The position numbers and the translations under genes were made by a program. A DNA stretch of 56,406 bases, taken from assembly GCA_002361355.1 (NCBI GenBank), contig DESQ01000041.1, positions 1 to 56,406 on the forward strand, given 5' to 3'. Within the stretch, counting starts at the first letter, position 1. Every line of letters starts with the position of its first letter. Shown piece by piece: positions 1-8,596 of the stretch. This DNA is from Lachnospiraceae bacterium UBA3310 (GTDB taxonomy: Bacteria; Bacillota; Clostridia; Lachnospirales; Lachnospiraceae). Under the pieces are notes generated by a model. The model was not told where the DNA came from. It was given only the letters and a program-made list of their open reading frames with translations, and did not search any database.

Positions 1-52
1 GCTCGTCGGGCTCATAACCCGAAGGTCATAGGTTCAAATCCTGTCCCCGCTA
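1..52 (+). tRNA. tRNA-Met (CAT), 5'-truncated by the window edge
   Basis: The visible part holds the anticodon arm (stem TCGGG/CCCGA, loop CTCATAA, anticodon CAT at 13-15), a variable loop, a T arm with loop TTCAAAT at 33-39, and the 3' acceptor strand ending in discriminator A at 52. CCA is not encoded. The acceptor 5' strand and most of the D arm lie outside the window. CAT could be elongator Met, initiator Met or the Ile2 tRNA; elongator Met is the default reading. Confidence 0.88.
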
Positions 53-58
53 CTCAAT

Positions 59-131
<73 letters not shown>

Positions 132-142
132 TTTGTTGAAGA

Positions 143-175
143 AAGCTCTCGTAACTATTTTACGAGAGCTTTTTT
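143..175 (+). terminator. Rho-independent terminator of the tRNA operon
   Basis: A perfect 11-bp stem, AAGCTCTCGTA paired with TACGAGAGCTT, with a short AT-rich loop, is followed by a T run. It sits 11 bases after tRNA-Phe and before the first protein gene. Confidence 0.93.
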
Positions 176-202
176 CAAGATTTAACCGGAAGGAGCATTA
201 AA

Positions 203-658
203 TTGCAACAGATCATAAAGACTTGTCCCGGCTGCGGCGCAGAGATTCCTGAAAAGCAACCGGCAGTTTGTCCGTATTGTGGAAGGGAACTCATTGATTT
301 AAGCCGGGAGAATACGGATAGAAAAATTGCAGAAGTAAAAAAGGCGCAGAAGGCAACAATGGCCGTTCCGAAAAAATTGGGTCTTGTCGTCGCAGTTACG
401 TTGTTTGTTTTGTTTCTACTGTTTGGCTTTTTTATTTTTTTAAATATACCGGAAAAGATAGAAGAAGCCAGGATGCAGGGAGAAATGGACAGCCTGTCCC
501 GCGATATGCAAAAAGCGTATCAGGATGAGGACTGGGATCAACTGGAGCAATATTTGATTTTTGAGTGTGAGGATTATATTGGTGCTCCCGACTATTTTCT
601 CTATCGTACGGCATGGTATCTGCATACTTATCCTCCGCTTTTTGACGAGGCTTATTAG
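203..658 (+). CDS. zinc-ribbon, single-pass membrane protein (cut by an in-frame TAG)
   Basis: Start TTG at 203, seven bases after AAGGAG. The protein (151 aa to the first stop) begins with a zinc ribbon with cysteines C8, C11, C23 and C26. A charged linker and one strong membrane helix at about residues 57-80 follow. The tail is acidic and probably extracytoplasmic. The function is unknown; zinc ribbon plus one helix is a common architecture of uncharacterised Clostridia proteins. The reading frame does not lose coding character at the TAG (656-658): the next 65 codons are open and look like protein up to TGA at 854-856. The gene is therefore probably a nonsense-interrupted form of a longer protein of about 217 aa. 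It is first of three tightly packed genes with similar layout. Confidence 0.75.
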   Translation: MQQIIKTCPGCGAEIPEKQPAVCPYCGRELIDLSRENTDRKIAEVKKAQKATMAVPKKLGLVVAVTLFVLFLLFGFFIFLNIPEKIEEARMQGEMDSLSRDMQKAYQDEDWDQLEQYLIFECEDYIGAPDYFLYRTAWYLHTYPPLFDEAY

Positions 659-856
659 GCGCATGACACAGAGAAAATGTTGTGGATATATGAGACGCTG
701 GCGGAAGACTACAATATGCGGGGAGATGATATTTTTTACCGGATTTATGAGACGGACAGCGCGGTAGAAGCGGCGTTAAAAGAGGAAGTGGAACGGGAAA
801 CGGAAATATTGACAGAGGAAGGATTAGAAGATGAAATGTACAAACTGCGGTTCTGA
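659..856 (+). pseudogene. in-frame continuation of the zinc-ribbon gene after the TAG
   Basis: Reading on in the same frame as the gene at 203 gives about 65 codons rich in Glu, Asp, Tyr and aromatic residues (for example ...MLWIYETLAEDYNMRG...), then TGA at 854-856. This overlaps the ATG of the next gene (831) by 26 bases, the same overlapping arrangement as between genes two and three. No good ribosome binding site starts it separately. A single CAG-to-TAG or TAC-to-TAG change would explain the break. Readthrough is possible but nothing in the sequence shows it. Confidence 0.6.
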
Positions 857-1577
857 TTTTGCCAGCGATCAGTTGAAATGTCCATACTGCGGCACGGTGA
901 ATGAACATGCGTTGAAATTAGCGAAAGAACTTCAAACGTATGATGCCGCTTATGAACAAAAGCGGGAAGAACTTTTAGAGACAGGAACCAATCAGGTACT
1001 CAAACATCTTACGGTCAGGCTGGGAGTTGTTTTTCTTGCGATCGTTCTTTTTTCTTTTGGGTTTATTGCCTTCTACTCGTATCGTTTTGGTGTGCGTTCC
1101 CCCTATCAGGTGCGGGGCGAAAGATATGTAAAAAACAAGGAACAGCTTGCCCACTATATGGACGAGAAACAGTATATACGCGCGTATCTTCTTGCGTCCC
1201 GGACAGACCCGACGGGGGAACATTTTGAAAATTATCCGGAGTATGCGGAGGATCTGACTGATATTTATACATATTGCCTTGTTTTAACAAGCGTATTGCA
1301 GTCTATGGATTCTATGGACGCGGGTGATAATTACCCCTCTCTTGGGGACACAGAGTTGACAACCATTCAGATTTTCTATAGTTACGGGGGCAAGGGCGAG
1401 GTAAAAAAGGAATTGGTACAGGAGGTAGACGGTTATTTAAAAAATTACTACCGGCTGACGGATGAAGAGATTGAAAGACTGAAAGCGTTGGGAACAGGAG
1501 AACAGTTTACGCTGGATGGAAGCGCGGATATCGAAGGTATCACCAAAGAGAGGATGGAAGAATATTTTGGAAAGTAG
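831..1577 (+). CDS. zinc-ribbon, single-pass membrane protein
   Basis: A protein of 248 aa with an N-terminal zinc ribbon (C3, C6, C17, C20), a coiled stretch, one membrane helix at about residues 64-87, and a long extracytoplasmic domain rich in Tyr, Asp and Glu. It has the same plan as the gene before it but no obvious close identity, so the two may be old paralogues. The start ATG overlaps the 3' continuation of the previous gene, and its end overlaps the start of the next. The three are probably one transcript. I do not recognise a named family for the outer domain. A membrane sensor or assembly role is only a guess. Confidence 0.8.
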   Translation: MKCTNCGSDFASDQLKCPYCGTVNEHALKLAKELQTYDAAYEQKREELLETGTNQVLKHLTVRLGVVFLAIVLFSFGFIAFYSYRFGVRSPYQVRGERYVKNKEQLAHYMDEKQYIRAYLLASRTDPTGEHFENYPEYAEDLTDIYTYCLVLTSVLQSMDSMDAGDNYPSLGDTELTTIQIFYSYGGKGEVKKELVQEVDGYLKNYYRLTDEEIERLKALGTGEQFTLDGSADIEGITKERMEEYFGK

Positions 1578-1968
1578 AGCGGGAAACAAAACCAAATATT
1601 ATGTATTGATTATTCTATTTACGGTGTTATTCTTTATCTGTATGGCATTCTGTTTTGTCCGGTTTGTGAAACTTGCGCATGACCATAAAGTGAACTCCCT
1701 GTCTTACCGGATGGAGAGCCTGCAACTTGACGAAACGATGTTTGGAGTGGAGCATGATTTTTCTTCCCTTTATTTTAATTATGATTATGAAGAAGAATTT
1801 GACGAGCACTGGGCTTTTTCCGACGCCTATCTGGCCTATATAAAGGGAAAGATTTCAGAGGATAAAACACCTTATATTGAAGAGCTGAAAGCCTATTTGG
1901 ACACTGCGCCGGGAGGCGAGAAGGAGAAAGCTGCCAGACAGTATTTGGAGGAGCTGGAAGGACGCTAA
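1567..1968 (+). CDS. small membrane protein, third member of the zinc-ribbon gene trio
   Basis: I place the start at TTG 1567, six bases after GGAAG and overlapping the preceding stop codon; ATG 1516 in the same frame would give 17 more residues but has no good ribosome binding site. The protein is about 133 aa, with a short basic head, one membrane helix (about residues 9-31) and an acidic outer domain of about 100 residues. Unlike its two neighbours it has no zinc ribbon. The layout matches the outer parts of those proteins, and close packing suggests a shared complex or pathway. The function is unknown. Confidence 0.65.
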   Translation: MESRAGNKTKYYVLIILFTVLFFICMAFCFVRFVKLAHDHKVNSLSYRMESLQLDETMFGVEHDFSSLYFNYDYEEEFDEHWAFSDAYLAYIKGKISEDKTPYIEELKAYLDTAPGGEKEKAARQYLEELEGR

Positions 1969-2113
1969 ATTGTCCCGGAAGGAGACAGTTTCGGTGTATT
2001 TGTAAGTACAGAAAATCTGCCATATGGCCGATATAATCCGTAGATAATTCTGTAAAGAACCATGTTACGGGAGGAATCCATCTGTATACAACGGGGAGAA
2101 TGAGGGTTAACAG

Positions 2114-3214
2114 ATGAAGGCTTTAAAGAAATCTTTATCAACGATGTTTGATCATATCAATGAATGTATGGCGCCCATCATTCCGATTGTTTTGGCTGGC
2201 GGTATTTTTAAGATGGTGGTGATTCTGCTCACCGCCGTGCACGTTTTGACGGGAACAACGGAGGTCATTTTGTCAGCGATTGCCACGACTCCCTTCTATT
2301 TTTTGCCTGTGATGGTTGCCTATTCTTCCGCAAAACATTTTGATACGGATCCGATGCTTGCGATTGTCAGTGTATGCGTGTTTTTCTTTCCTGATTTTGC
2401 GGCGCTTATGGAAAGCGGGGAGAAGATCACTTTTGCGGGAATACCGGTGGTGCCTGCGACTTATGCTTACAGCGTGATACCCATTATTCTGTTGATCTAT
2501 TGTATGTCTCACATCGCAAGATTTTTTAAACATGTGATGAAAGAAAGTTTACAGCCATATTTGCTGGCGGCGTGTGTTATTTTTATCACGGCGCTTTTGG
2601 GGATTCTGGTAATTGAGCCGGCGGTGAGTCTGGTCAGCAACGCGCTGGCGGATGCGCTGAACACGATGCAGGACAGAATGCCTGTGGCGACATGGGGTAT
2701 TTTTGCGGGACTTACGATGTTCCTGGTTTCTACGGGAATGCACTGGATTTTCATGACGCTGGCAATCACGCAGATCGGGCTTACGGGAGTGGACTATGGT
2801 ATTATGGCGGCGTTGCTTATCTTCAATATGGGACTGGCGGGCTGTGACTTTGGTGTGTTTATCAAGTCAAAAAACAGGGAGATGAAAACCATGTGTTTGG
2901 GGGCTATGATTACGGCGCTTATTCCGGGGATCGCAGAACCTTCCATCTTTGGCGTCTGCCTGAAAGAGAAAACGCCTGCCATTGCCAATATTTTGGGCTG
3001 TATGGCGGCGGGTATGGTGCAGGGAGCGATCACGGTGCACACTTTTATCTATACGTTTCCGAGTATTCCTTCCGTGCTGATGTTCTACAGTGGGGAAGAG
3101 CCCGATAACCTGATGAAGGCAATCTTGGTGGCGGCGGTAAGTTTCGTGGCCTGTGCGGTGTTTACGTTACTTCTGTATCGGGATAGGGTAAATGTACAGG
3201 GAGATAAAAACTGA
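2114..3214 (+). CDS. PTS EIIC permease domain, glucose/beta-glucoside superfamily, EIIC only
   Basis: A 366-aa integral membrane protein with about ten helices. It has the features of EIIC of the glucose/beta-glucoside/sucrose PTS group: the N-terminal APIIPIVLAGG segment, a TGMHW motif near residue 216, and GIAEPSIFGV near residue 278, which matches the family's conserved GITEP loop. Such permeases carry a sugar across the membrane while it is phosphorylated by an EIIB domain. No EIIB or EIIA domain is fused and none is encoded nearby, so phosphoryl transfer must come from another protein, or the permease works without it. It starts a block with a glycosyltransferase and an HD protein, 1-2 bases apart, suggesting one transcript. 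Confidence 0.85.
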   Translation: MKALKKSLSTMFDHINECMAPIIPIVLAGGIFKMVVILLTAVHVLTGTTEVILSAIATTPFYFLPVMVAYSSAKHFDTDPMLAIVSVCVFFFPDFAALMESGEKITFAGIPVVPATYAYSVIPIILLIYCMSHIARFFKHVMKESLQPYLLAACVIFITALLGILVIEPAVSLVSNALADALNTMQDRMPVATWGIFAGLTMFLVSTGMHWIFMTLAITQIGLTGVDYGIMAALLIFNMGLAGCDFGVFIKSKNREMKTMCLGAMITALIPGIAEPSIFGVCLKEKTPAIANILGCMAAGMVQGAITVHTFIYTFPSIPSVLMFYSGEEPDNLMKAILVAAVSFVACAVFTLLLYRDRVNVQGDKN

Positions 3215-3215
3215 C

Positions 3216-4388
3216 ATGAAAAAGCTGTTGTTTTTTACGGGCGATATCGAGACGCAGGGGTATTTTTCCCTACAGATTGCGGAAGCGATGGAAAAGCTTG
3301 GGCATGAAACGTTTATTTATGACCTGAGCAGACCGTGGGAGAGCACGGAGAAGTTTTTTCGGTTTTTTGAAGAGGACAATACGGCGCTTATCAATTTTAA
3401 TTTTCACGGGATGAGCGGAGAGGAATATTTTTTGGATGAAAACGGTACGATGATGTGGGAGGCGCTTCGTATTCCAAGTTTTGATATCGTAGTGGATCAT
3501 CCTATGTATTATCATCATTTTCTGGAGAAGGTGCCTTCGAACTACTGTCATATCAGCATTGACAGAAACCATGAGGCATATATGAAGAGGTTCTTTCCGG
3601 AGATTCAAAACGGCCCCTTCCTGCCGCTTGCGGGCACAGAATTATATCCCAATAAAACGAATGTGCCGATTGCATATCGCAAGTACGATGTGACGATGGT
3701 GGGAAATTATTGCAGGCCCTCCACGTTTGACAAATATATTACAAGGATTGATGATGAGTATACGGCGTTTTATCGCGGTATGATAGACGACCTTCTTGCG
3801 AATCCCCATAAGACGGTGGAGGAGGTAGCGGAAGCACATCTCAGGGCGGAGCTTGACGAGGTGCCTGAGGAAGAGTTTAAAAAGGTCATGGCGGCGCTTA
3901 CTTTCATTGATTTGTATGTGCGCTACACGTTCAGGGGACGGGCGGTGCAGGAATTGGTGGACGCCGGAATAAAAGTGCATGTTTTTGGTGACGGCTGGGA
4001 GCTTTTGGAGTGTAAACATCCGGAAAATCTGATGATTATGAACAGTTTAAATTCAGAGGGGTGTCTGAAAAAGCTGTGTCAGACCAAACTTTCCCTCAAC
4101 GTGATGCCCTGGTTTAAGGATGGCGCGCACGACAGAATTTTCAATACCATGTTAAATGGGGCGCTCTGCCTGACGGACAGCAGTATCTATTTGGATGAAA
4201 TTCTGCATGACGGTACGGATTGCAGTATTTATTCCCTTTCCGAGATGGAAAAACTGCCGGAGATCGCGAAAGAACTACTGGAAAATCCGGATCGTATGCA
4301 AAGGATTGCGGACGGCGGTTACGAGATGGCAAAGGCGGGGCACACCTGGGCGCACCGGGCGAAGGTACTGCATGATTTGATCGGGTAA
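3216..4388 (+). CDS. CgeB-like glycosyltransferase family protein
   Basis: A cytoplasmic protein of 390 aa. I choose ATG 3216, just after the EIIC stop; ATG 3192 would overlap that gene. The N-terminal half begins with a Rossmann-type strand (MKKLLFFTGDIETQG). The C-terminal part (about residues 255-385) has the pattern of the glycosyltransferase-1-like domain found in CgeB/spore-maturation proteins: a segment KLSLNVMPWFKDGAHDRIF, then NGALCLTDSS, and a C-terminal helix with GHTWAHRA. In this family the donor is normally a nucleotide sugar and the product a surface glycan or glycosylated protein. The acceptor cannot be told from sequence. It is probably in an operon with the upstream EIIC. 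Confidence 0.75.
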   Translation: MKKLLFFTGDIETQGYFSLQIAEAMEKLGHETFIYDLSRPWESTEKFFRFFEEDNTALINFNFHGMSGEEYFLDENGTMMWEALRIPSFDIVVDHPMYYHHFLEKVPSNYCHISIDRNHEAYMKRFFPEIQNGPFLPLAGTELYPNKTNVPIAYRKYDVTMVGNYCRPSTFDKYITRIDDEYTAFYRGMIDDLLANPHKTVEEVAEAHLRAELDEVPEEEFKKVMAALTFIDLYVRYTFRGRAVQELVDAGIKVHVFGDGWELLECKHPENLMIMNSLNSEGCLKKLCQTKLSLNVMPWFKDGAHDRIFNTMLNGALCLTDSSIYLDEILHDGTDCSIYSLSEMEKLPEIAKELLENPDRMQRIADGGYEMAKAGHTWAHRAKVLHDLIG

Positions 4389-4414
4389 GAAAAGAAAAAG
4401 GGGAACAGGCGGAT

Positions 4415-4957
4415 ATGGATTTTTTACAGGGAATCAGGCAAAGGCGCAAAGAGCGCATGCGCAGGCTCTATGAGCGGCAGAAGAGAATACACAGACTTCT
4501 TCGGGAGCACGGCGGGGACATCTTGCAGTCGGAGAATTTCAAGAGTACCAGAGCGCACATCCAGCATGGCACAATGACCGTGCACAATCACTGCATGAAT
4601 GTGGCAAGGTACAGTCTGCTTTTGAATAAAAAGCTGGGGATTGGGTGTAACAAACATGATCTGATCCGGGGTGCGCTCCTGCACGACTATTTTTTATACG
4701 ACTGGCATGATAAAGAGTATCTGGCGCACAGACAGCGCCTGCACGGCTTTCATCATCCTGCGACAGCTCTTCGAAACGCGGAGAAAGAGTATCAGTTGAA
4801 TGACATCCAACGTGAAATTATTAAGAAGCATATGTGGCCCTTATCGGTGGTGCCGCCTACCTGCAGGGAGGCCTGGGTCGTGACGGCGGCGGATAAATAC
4901 TGTTCGCTGATGGAGACGGTGGGCGTCCACAAAGGGCACGGGGCGCAGGCTTCATGA
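4415..4957 (+). CDS. HD-domain phosphohydrolase
   Basis: A 180-aa protein with the metal-binding pattern of HD phosphohydrolases: H59 in HNHCMNVARY, H90-D91 in GALLHDYFLYDW, and D160 in VTAADKYCS. HD enzymes hydrolyse phosphate esters of nucleotides and related compounds; the substrate is not shown here. The N-terminal 35 residues are strongly basic and helical. Its stop overlaps the ATG of the downstream decarboxylase (ATGA-type overlap at 4954-4957), so translation is probably coupled and this gene may belong to the yaaO-holB operon that follows. Confidence 0.82.
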   Translation: MDFLQGIRQRRKERMRRLYERQKRIHRLLREHGGDILQSENFKSTRAHIQHGTMTVHNHCMNVARYSLLLNKKLGIGCNKHDLIRGALLHDYFLYDWHDKEYLAHRQRLHGFHHPATALRNAEKEYQLNDIQREIIKKHMWPLSVVPPTCREAWVVTAADKYCSLMETVGVHKGHGAQAS

Positions 4958-6438
4958 GTGCAGGGGAAAGTCTGTATCAGGCTTTGTCCGCATACAGCGA
5001 GAGCAGTTTTTATCCCTGTCATATGCCTGGGCATAAACGCAGTCCGTTAAGCGGAGAGATGGCAGATTTTTATAAGATTGACATTACGGAGATCGACGGT
5101 TTTGACAATCTCCATCAGGCGGAAGGGATTCTCGCAGAGGCGCAGGAAAGGGCCAGTCGCCTCTATGGGACAGAGGAGACTTTTTTCCTTGTGAACGGGA
5201 GCACCTGCGGGGTGCTTTCGGCAGTCATGGCGGCAACGAGGCCGGGGGATGAAATTTTGATGGCGCGTAACTGCCACAAATCCGTGTATCATGCAGCGAT
5301 TTTACATGGGCTGCGGGCGCATTATTATTATCCGGAACTGATCCGGGAATATGACATCTTCGACGGGGTTTGCCCGGATGAGATCGGGCGGCTTTTAGAC
5401 CGGTTTCCCGCATGTAAGGCGGTGGTCGTCACATCGCCCACTTACGAGGGTATTATCTCGGATGTAAAAAAAATTGCGGATGTGGTGCATGAGCGAGGCA
5501 AAATTCTGATTGTGGATGAGGCCCACGGAGCGCATTTGGGACTGCGAGGCGCGACGGGAAAAACAGGGGATGACAGAGGGATTCAGGGCCAGGCAGATGC
5601 AGCGTTAAGGGATGCGGATCTGGTGATTCACAGTCTTCATAAGACCCTGCCATCCATGACGCAGACGGCGCTTCTGCATGTGAACGGCAGCAGGGTAGAC
5701 CGCATCAGACTGCGCAGATATCTCTCGATGCTGCAAAGCAGCAGCCCTTCCTATGTGCTCATGGCGAGCATGGATTCCTGTGTGCGTTTTTTGGAAGAGC
5801 AGGGAGAGGCGAGATTTGCCGCCATGCAGACGCACTATGAAAATTTTTGTAAAAAAACGAAAAATCTCCGGCATCTTCGTGTTGGGAAAATGGCAGATGT
5901 GTCAGAAAAAACATATGCGCTGACAGATTGGGACATCGGAAAAGTAGTAATTTCTGTCAGAGGAACCAATATGACAGGCAAAGCGCTCAGTGATGCTTTG
6001 CGAAAAGAGTATCAGTTGGAACTTGAGATGGCGGCGCAGACTTATGCGCTGGCAATGATGACGCTGATGGATGAGGCCGAAGGATGGCAGAGATTGGCTG
6101 ATGCGCTGATCGGGATAGATGGTAGGATAGAGAAGGAAACGGCACAATCTGCTGCAAAAAGTACAGTTTATGGCGAGGCGAAACTGACCATGGCGGAGGC
6201 TTTTCACAGCCGTCGGGAAGAACTGGCCCTGCAGGATACACCGGGCAGAATTTCAGCCGATTTTGTTACGCCCTATCCGCCGGGAATCCCGCTTGTGGCG
6301 CCGGGAGAGCTGATAAACGAAGAAATAGTCAAAGAGATCGAAAGACAGAGGAAGACAGGGCTTTGCGTACAGGGTGTCTCGGCCGGGGGAAGAATCGGTG
6401 TTGTGGTTGAAATTCACGACAAAGTATGGCATTATTAG
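4954..6438 (+). CDS. Orn/Lys/Arg decarboxylase family protein (YaaO/SpeA-like)
   Basis: A PLP-dependent fold-type I enzyme of 494 aa. Visible marks are HMPGHKRS (23-30), the NGST cofactor loop (81-84), DEAHGAH (188-194, Asp binding the pyridine nitrogen) and the SLHKT motif with K230 as the probable Schiff-base lysine. The C-terminal part ends with the family's PYPPGIP segment. Members decarboxylate lysine, arginine or ornithine to make polyamine precursors; the short form without an N-terminal wing domain matches Bacillus YaaO/SpeA. The exact amino acid cannot be decided by eye. In Bacillus, yaaO lies just before tmk-yaaQ-yaaR-holB-yaaT, and the same order follows here with tmk replaced. Confidence 0.88.
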   Translation: MSAGESLYQALSAYSESSFYPCHMPGHKRSPLSGEMADFYKIDITEIDGFDNLHQAEGILAEAQERASRLYGTEETFFLVNGSTCGVLSAVMAATRPGDEILMARNCHKSVYHAAILHGLRAHYYYPELIREYDIFDGVCPDEIGRLLDRFPACKAVVVTSPTYEGIISDVKKIADVVHERGKILIVDEAHGAHLGLRGATGKTGDDRGIQGQADAALRDADLVIHSLHKTLPSMTQTALLHVNGSRVDRIRLRRYLSMLQSSSPSYVLMASMDSCVRFLEEQGEARFAAMQTHYENFCKKTKNLRHLRVGKMADVSEKTYALTDWDIGKVVISVRGTNMTGKALSDALRKEYQLELEMAAQTYALAMMTLMDEAEGWQRLADALIGIDGRIEKETAQSAAKSTVYGEAKLTMAEAFHSRREELALQDTPGRISADFVTPYPPGIPLVAPGELINEEIVKEIERQRKTGLCVQGVSAGGRIGVVVEIHDKVWHY

Positions 6439-6472
6439 AGTGAAAAGAAGTTCTAATAAGGATAATCGCAGC

Positions 6473-7063
6473 ATGGGGAAAATTGTGTGCCTGATGGGCA
6501 AGAGTTCATCGGGAAAGGATACCATTTATAAAAGATTGTTGACGCAAAAAAGCGTTCCGCTTAAGACCATAGTGCCGTACACGACCCGGCCGATCCGGGT
6601 AGGGGAGCAGGACGGCGTGGAGTACCACTTTACAGACGAAGAGGGATTCCAGAAACTTCTCGCACAGGGAGCAGTGGTGGAGGCCAGAGCCTATGATACC
6701 TGCTATGGGATCTGGCGGTATTTTACGGTGGCGGACGAAGAGATCAACCTATCCGAACATTCGTATGTACTGATCGGTACGCCGGAGGCGTATATACAGC
6801 TTCGTGGATTTTACGGTGCGGATAAGGTATTGCCGATCATGATCGAACTGGACGACGGGGTGCGCCTGCAGCGGGCGCTGGATCGGGAGAAGGCGCAGGA
6901 TCATCCGAAGTATGAGGAGTTGTGCCGGCGTTATCTGGCGGATGCCCAGGATTTTTCCGAGGAGAAGCTGGCCTGCTCGAAAATTGACAAGACATTTTAT
7001 AACGACCAGTTGGACGGCTGCATTAACGAGATCACCGATTATTTGCAGGAGCATTTGAATTAA
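6473..7063 (+). CDS. gmk: guanylate-kinase-like P-loop nucleotide kinase
   Basis: The start at ATG 6473 follows AAGGAT at good distance; upstream in-frame codons overlap the yaaO end. The protein is 196 aa, the usual length for guanylate kinase, which makes GDP from GMP and ATP. The P-loop is GKSSSGKDT (9-17). The GMP-binding region PYTTRPIRVGEQDGVEYHF matches the family's TTRxxRxGExxGxxYxF pattern. The segment VVEARAYDTCYGI corresponds to the second GMP-binding part, but the normal YGT reads YGI. It takes the place of tmk in the Bacillus gene order. It may be a second, divergent GMP kinase rather than the essential one. Confidence 0.8.
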   Translation: MGKIVCLMGKSSSGKDTIYKRLLTQKSVPLKTIVPYTTRPIRVGEQDGVEYHFTDEEGFQKLLAQGAVVEARAYDTCYGIWRYFTVADEEINLSEHSYVLIGTPEAYIQLRGFYGADKVLPIMIELDDGVRLQRALDREKAQDHPKYEELCRRYLADAQDFSEEKLACSKIDKTFYNDQLDGCINEITDYLQEHLN

Positions 7064-7080
7064 GACAGGGGGTGACAGGG

Positions 7081-7521
7081 GTGGACATTAAAGTAAATCA
7101 GATACAGCAGGCGCCGCAGATAGAGCAGCAGGCGCAGGCGCAGGAGGCAGACGGTACATTTAAGTTTACTCTTGTCAGCAGGATTGAAGAGCAGGATCTA
7201 CAGAATGCGCTGCTTGGCATGATGGAGGAAATTACCAGACAGGGTGATAAGCTCGCGAAACATCGTGACATTAAAGACATGAAACGGTATCGTACGTTAG
7301 TGAAGGATTTTTTGAATGAGATTGTCAACCGTTCCCATGCTTTTTCCAGAGAAAACTTTCTGGACAGAAGAGGACGCCACAGGGTATACGGAATCATTCG
7401 TCTGATTGACCAGAACCTGGATCAACTGGCGCAGGAGCTGGTGAAAGATGAACAGGATAATTTGGCGATTCTGGAAAAAATTGGGGAAATCAGAGGATTG
7501 CTGCTGGATATTTTCACTTGA
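7081..7521 (+). CDS. yaaR: YaaR family protein (DUF327)
   Basis: I start at GTG 7081, eight bases after AGGGGG; GTG 7072 is in frame but lies within that ribosome binding site. The protein is about 146 aa: a Gln-rich disordered head, then an all-helical domain with the family pattern around RYRTLVKDFLNEIVNRSHA and RHRVYGIIRLIDQNLDQL. YaaR proteins have no settled function but keep their place next to holB in many Firmicutes. It ends 39 bases before holB, within the same operon. Confidence 0.85.
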   Translation: MDIKVNQIQQAPQIEQQAQAQEADGTFKFTLVSRIEEQDLQNALLGMMEEITRQGDKLAKHRDIKDMKRYRTLVKDFLNEIVNRSHAFSRENFLDRRGRHRVYGIIRLIDQNLDQLAQELVKDEQDNLAILEKIGEIRGLLLDIFT

Positions 7522-7560
7522 TCCGCGCAGTGCAGGCAGAGACTTTACGGGGGGATACAG

Positions 7561-8550
7561 ATGGCAAAGTTTTCAGATATTGTCGGGCAGGAAGAGCTGA
7601 AACAGCATATACAGAATGCGATCGAGACGGACAAGGTTTCCCATGCGTATATCATCAACGGGGAGCGCAATGCGGGCAAAGAGTTTATCGCCCGTCTTTT
7701 TGCCATGACGCTACAGTGCGAGAAGGGGGGCACGGAGCCCTGCGGGGAGTGCCATTCCTGCAAACAGGCGGCAAGCCGCAATCAGCCTGATATTATTTTT
7801 GTCAGTCATGAGAAGCCAAACACCATCGGCGTGGAGGACATTCGGGAACAGATCAATAACGATATTGGAATTAAACCCTACAGCAGCCCGCGCAAGATCT
7901 ATATTATGAATGAGGGAGAGAAGATGACGCCCCAGGCGCAGAACGCGCTTTTAAAGACGCTGGAGGAGCCGCCGGCCTATGCGGTCATTATGATTCTCAC
8001 CTCCAATGTGGAAGCCCTTCTGCCCACGATTATCAGCCGCTGCGTGGTTTTGAACATGAAGCCTGTGCCGGATGCGCTGGTGAAGAAGTATTTGATGGAA
8101 GAGCTTGCCGTGCCTGATTATAAGGCCAACATCTGCGTAGCTTTCGCGAGAGGGAATGTGGGAAAGGCAAAGCATCTGGCGGGCAGCGAAGAGTTTGAGA
8201 AGGTGAAGGACGAAGCCATTTCATTGGTGAAATACATTACCGATATGGAGATCAATGAGATCGTCAAAGCCATCAAAAAGATAACGGAATACAATTTGGA
8301 TATCAATGATTATCTGGATATTTTGACGGTGTGGTACAGAGATGTTCTGCTGTTTAAGGCGACAAAGGATGTGAACAGCCTGATTTTCCGCAACGAGTTC
8401 CAGCAGATCAGGAGAGTGGCGGACAGAAGTACCTACGAAGGGATTGAGACGATTGTGAACGCGCTCCAGCAGGCGAAGAGAAGACTGGAGGCCAACGTCA
8501 ATTTTGATTTGACGATGGAGCTGTTGCTTCTCACGATAAAAGAAAATTAA
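7561..8550 (+). CDS. holB: DNA polymerase III clamp-loader subunit delta'
   Basis: A AAA-fold protein of 329 aa. It opens with the clamp-loader pattern FSDIVGQEELKQHI. The P-loop GERNAGK (34-40) is degenerate, as is normal for delta'. A zinc module has C53, C61, C64 and C67, and the region QAQNALLKTLEEPP is the classical delta'/gamma signature. The SRC motif (IISRC) corresponds to the arginine-finger loop. It serves in the clamp loader that places the beta clamp on DNA. The start ATG 7561 follows GGGGGA. The neighbours yaaR and ricT are those seen in Bacillus. Confidence 0.95.
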   Translation: MAKFSDIVGQEELKQHIQNAIETDKVSHAYIINGERNAGKEFIARLFAMTLQCEKGGTEPCGECHSCKQAASRNQPDIIFVSHEKPNTIGVEDIREQINNDIGIKPYSSPRKIYIMNEGEKMTPQAQNALLKTLEEPPAYAVIMILTSNVEALLPTIISRCVVLNMKPVPDALVKKYLMEELAVPDYKANICVAFARGNVGKAKHLAGSEEFEKVKDEAISLVKYITDMEINEIVKAIKKITEYNLDINDYLDILTVWYRDVLLFKATKDVNSLIFRNEFQQIRRVADRSTYEGIETIVNALQQAKRRLEANVNFDLTMELLLLTIKEN

Positions 8551-8596
8551 ATAAAAAGAAAATTTGTGGTTGATAGATTCAGGAGGTTTATCATTT

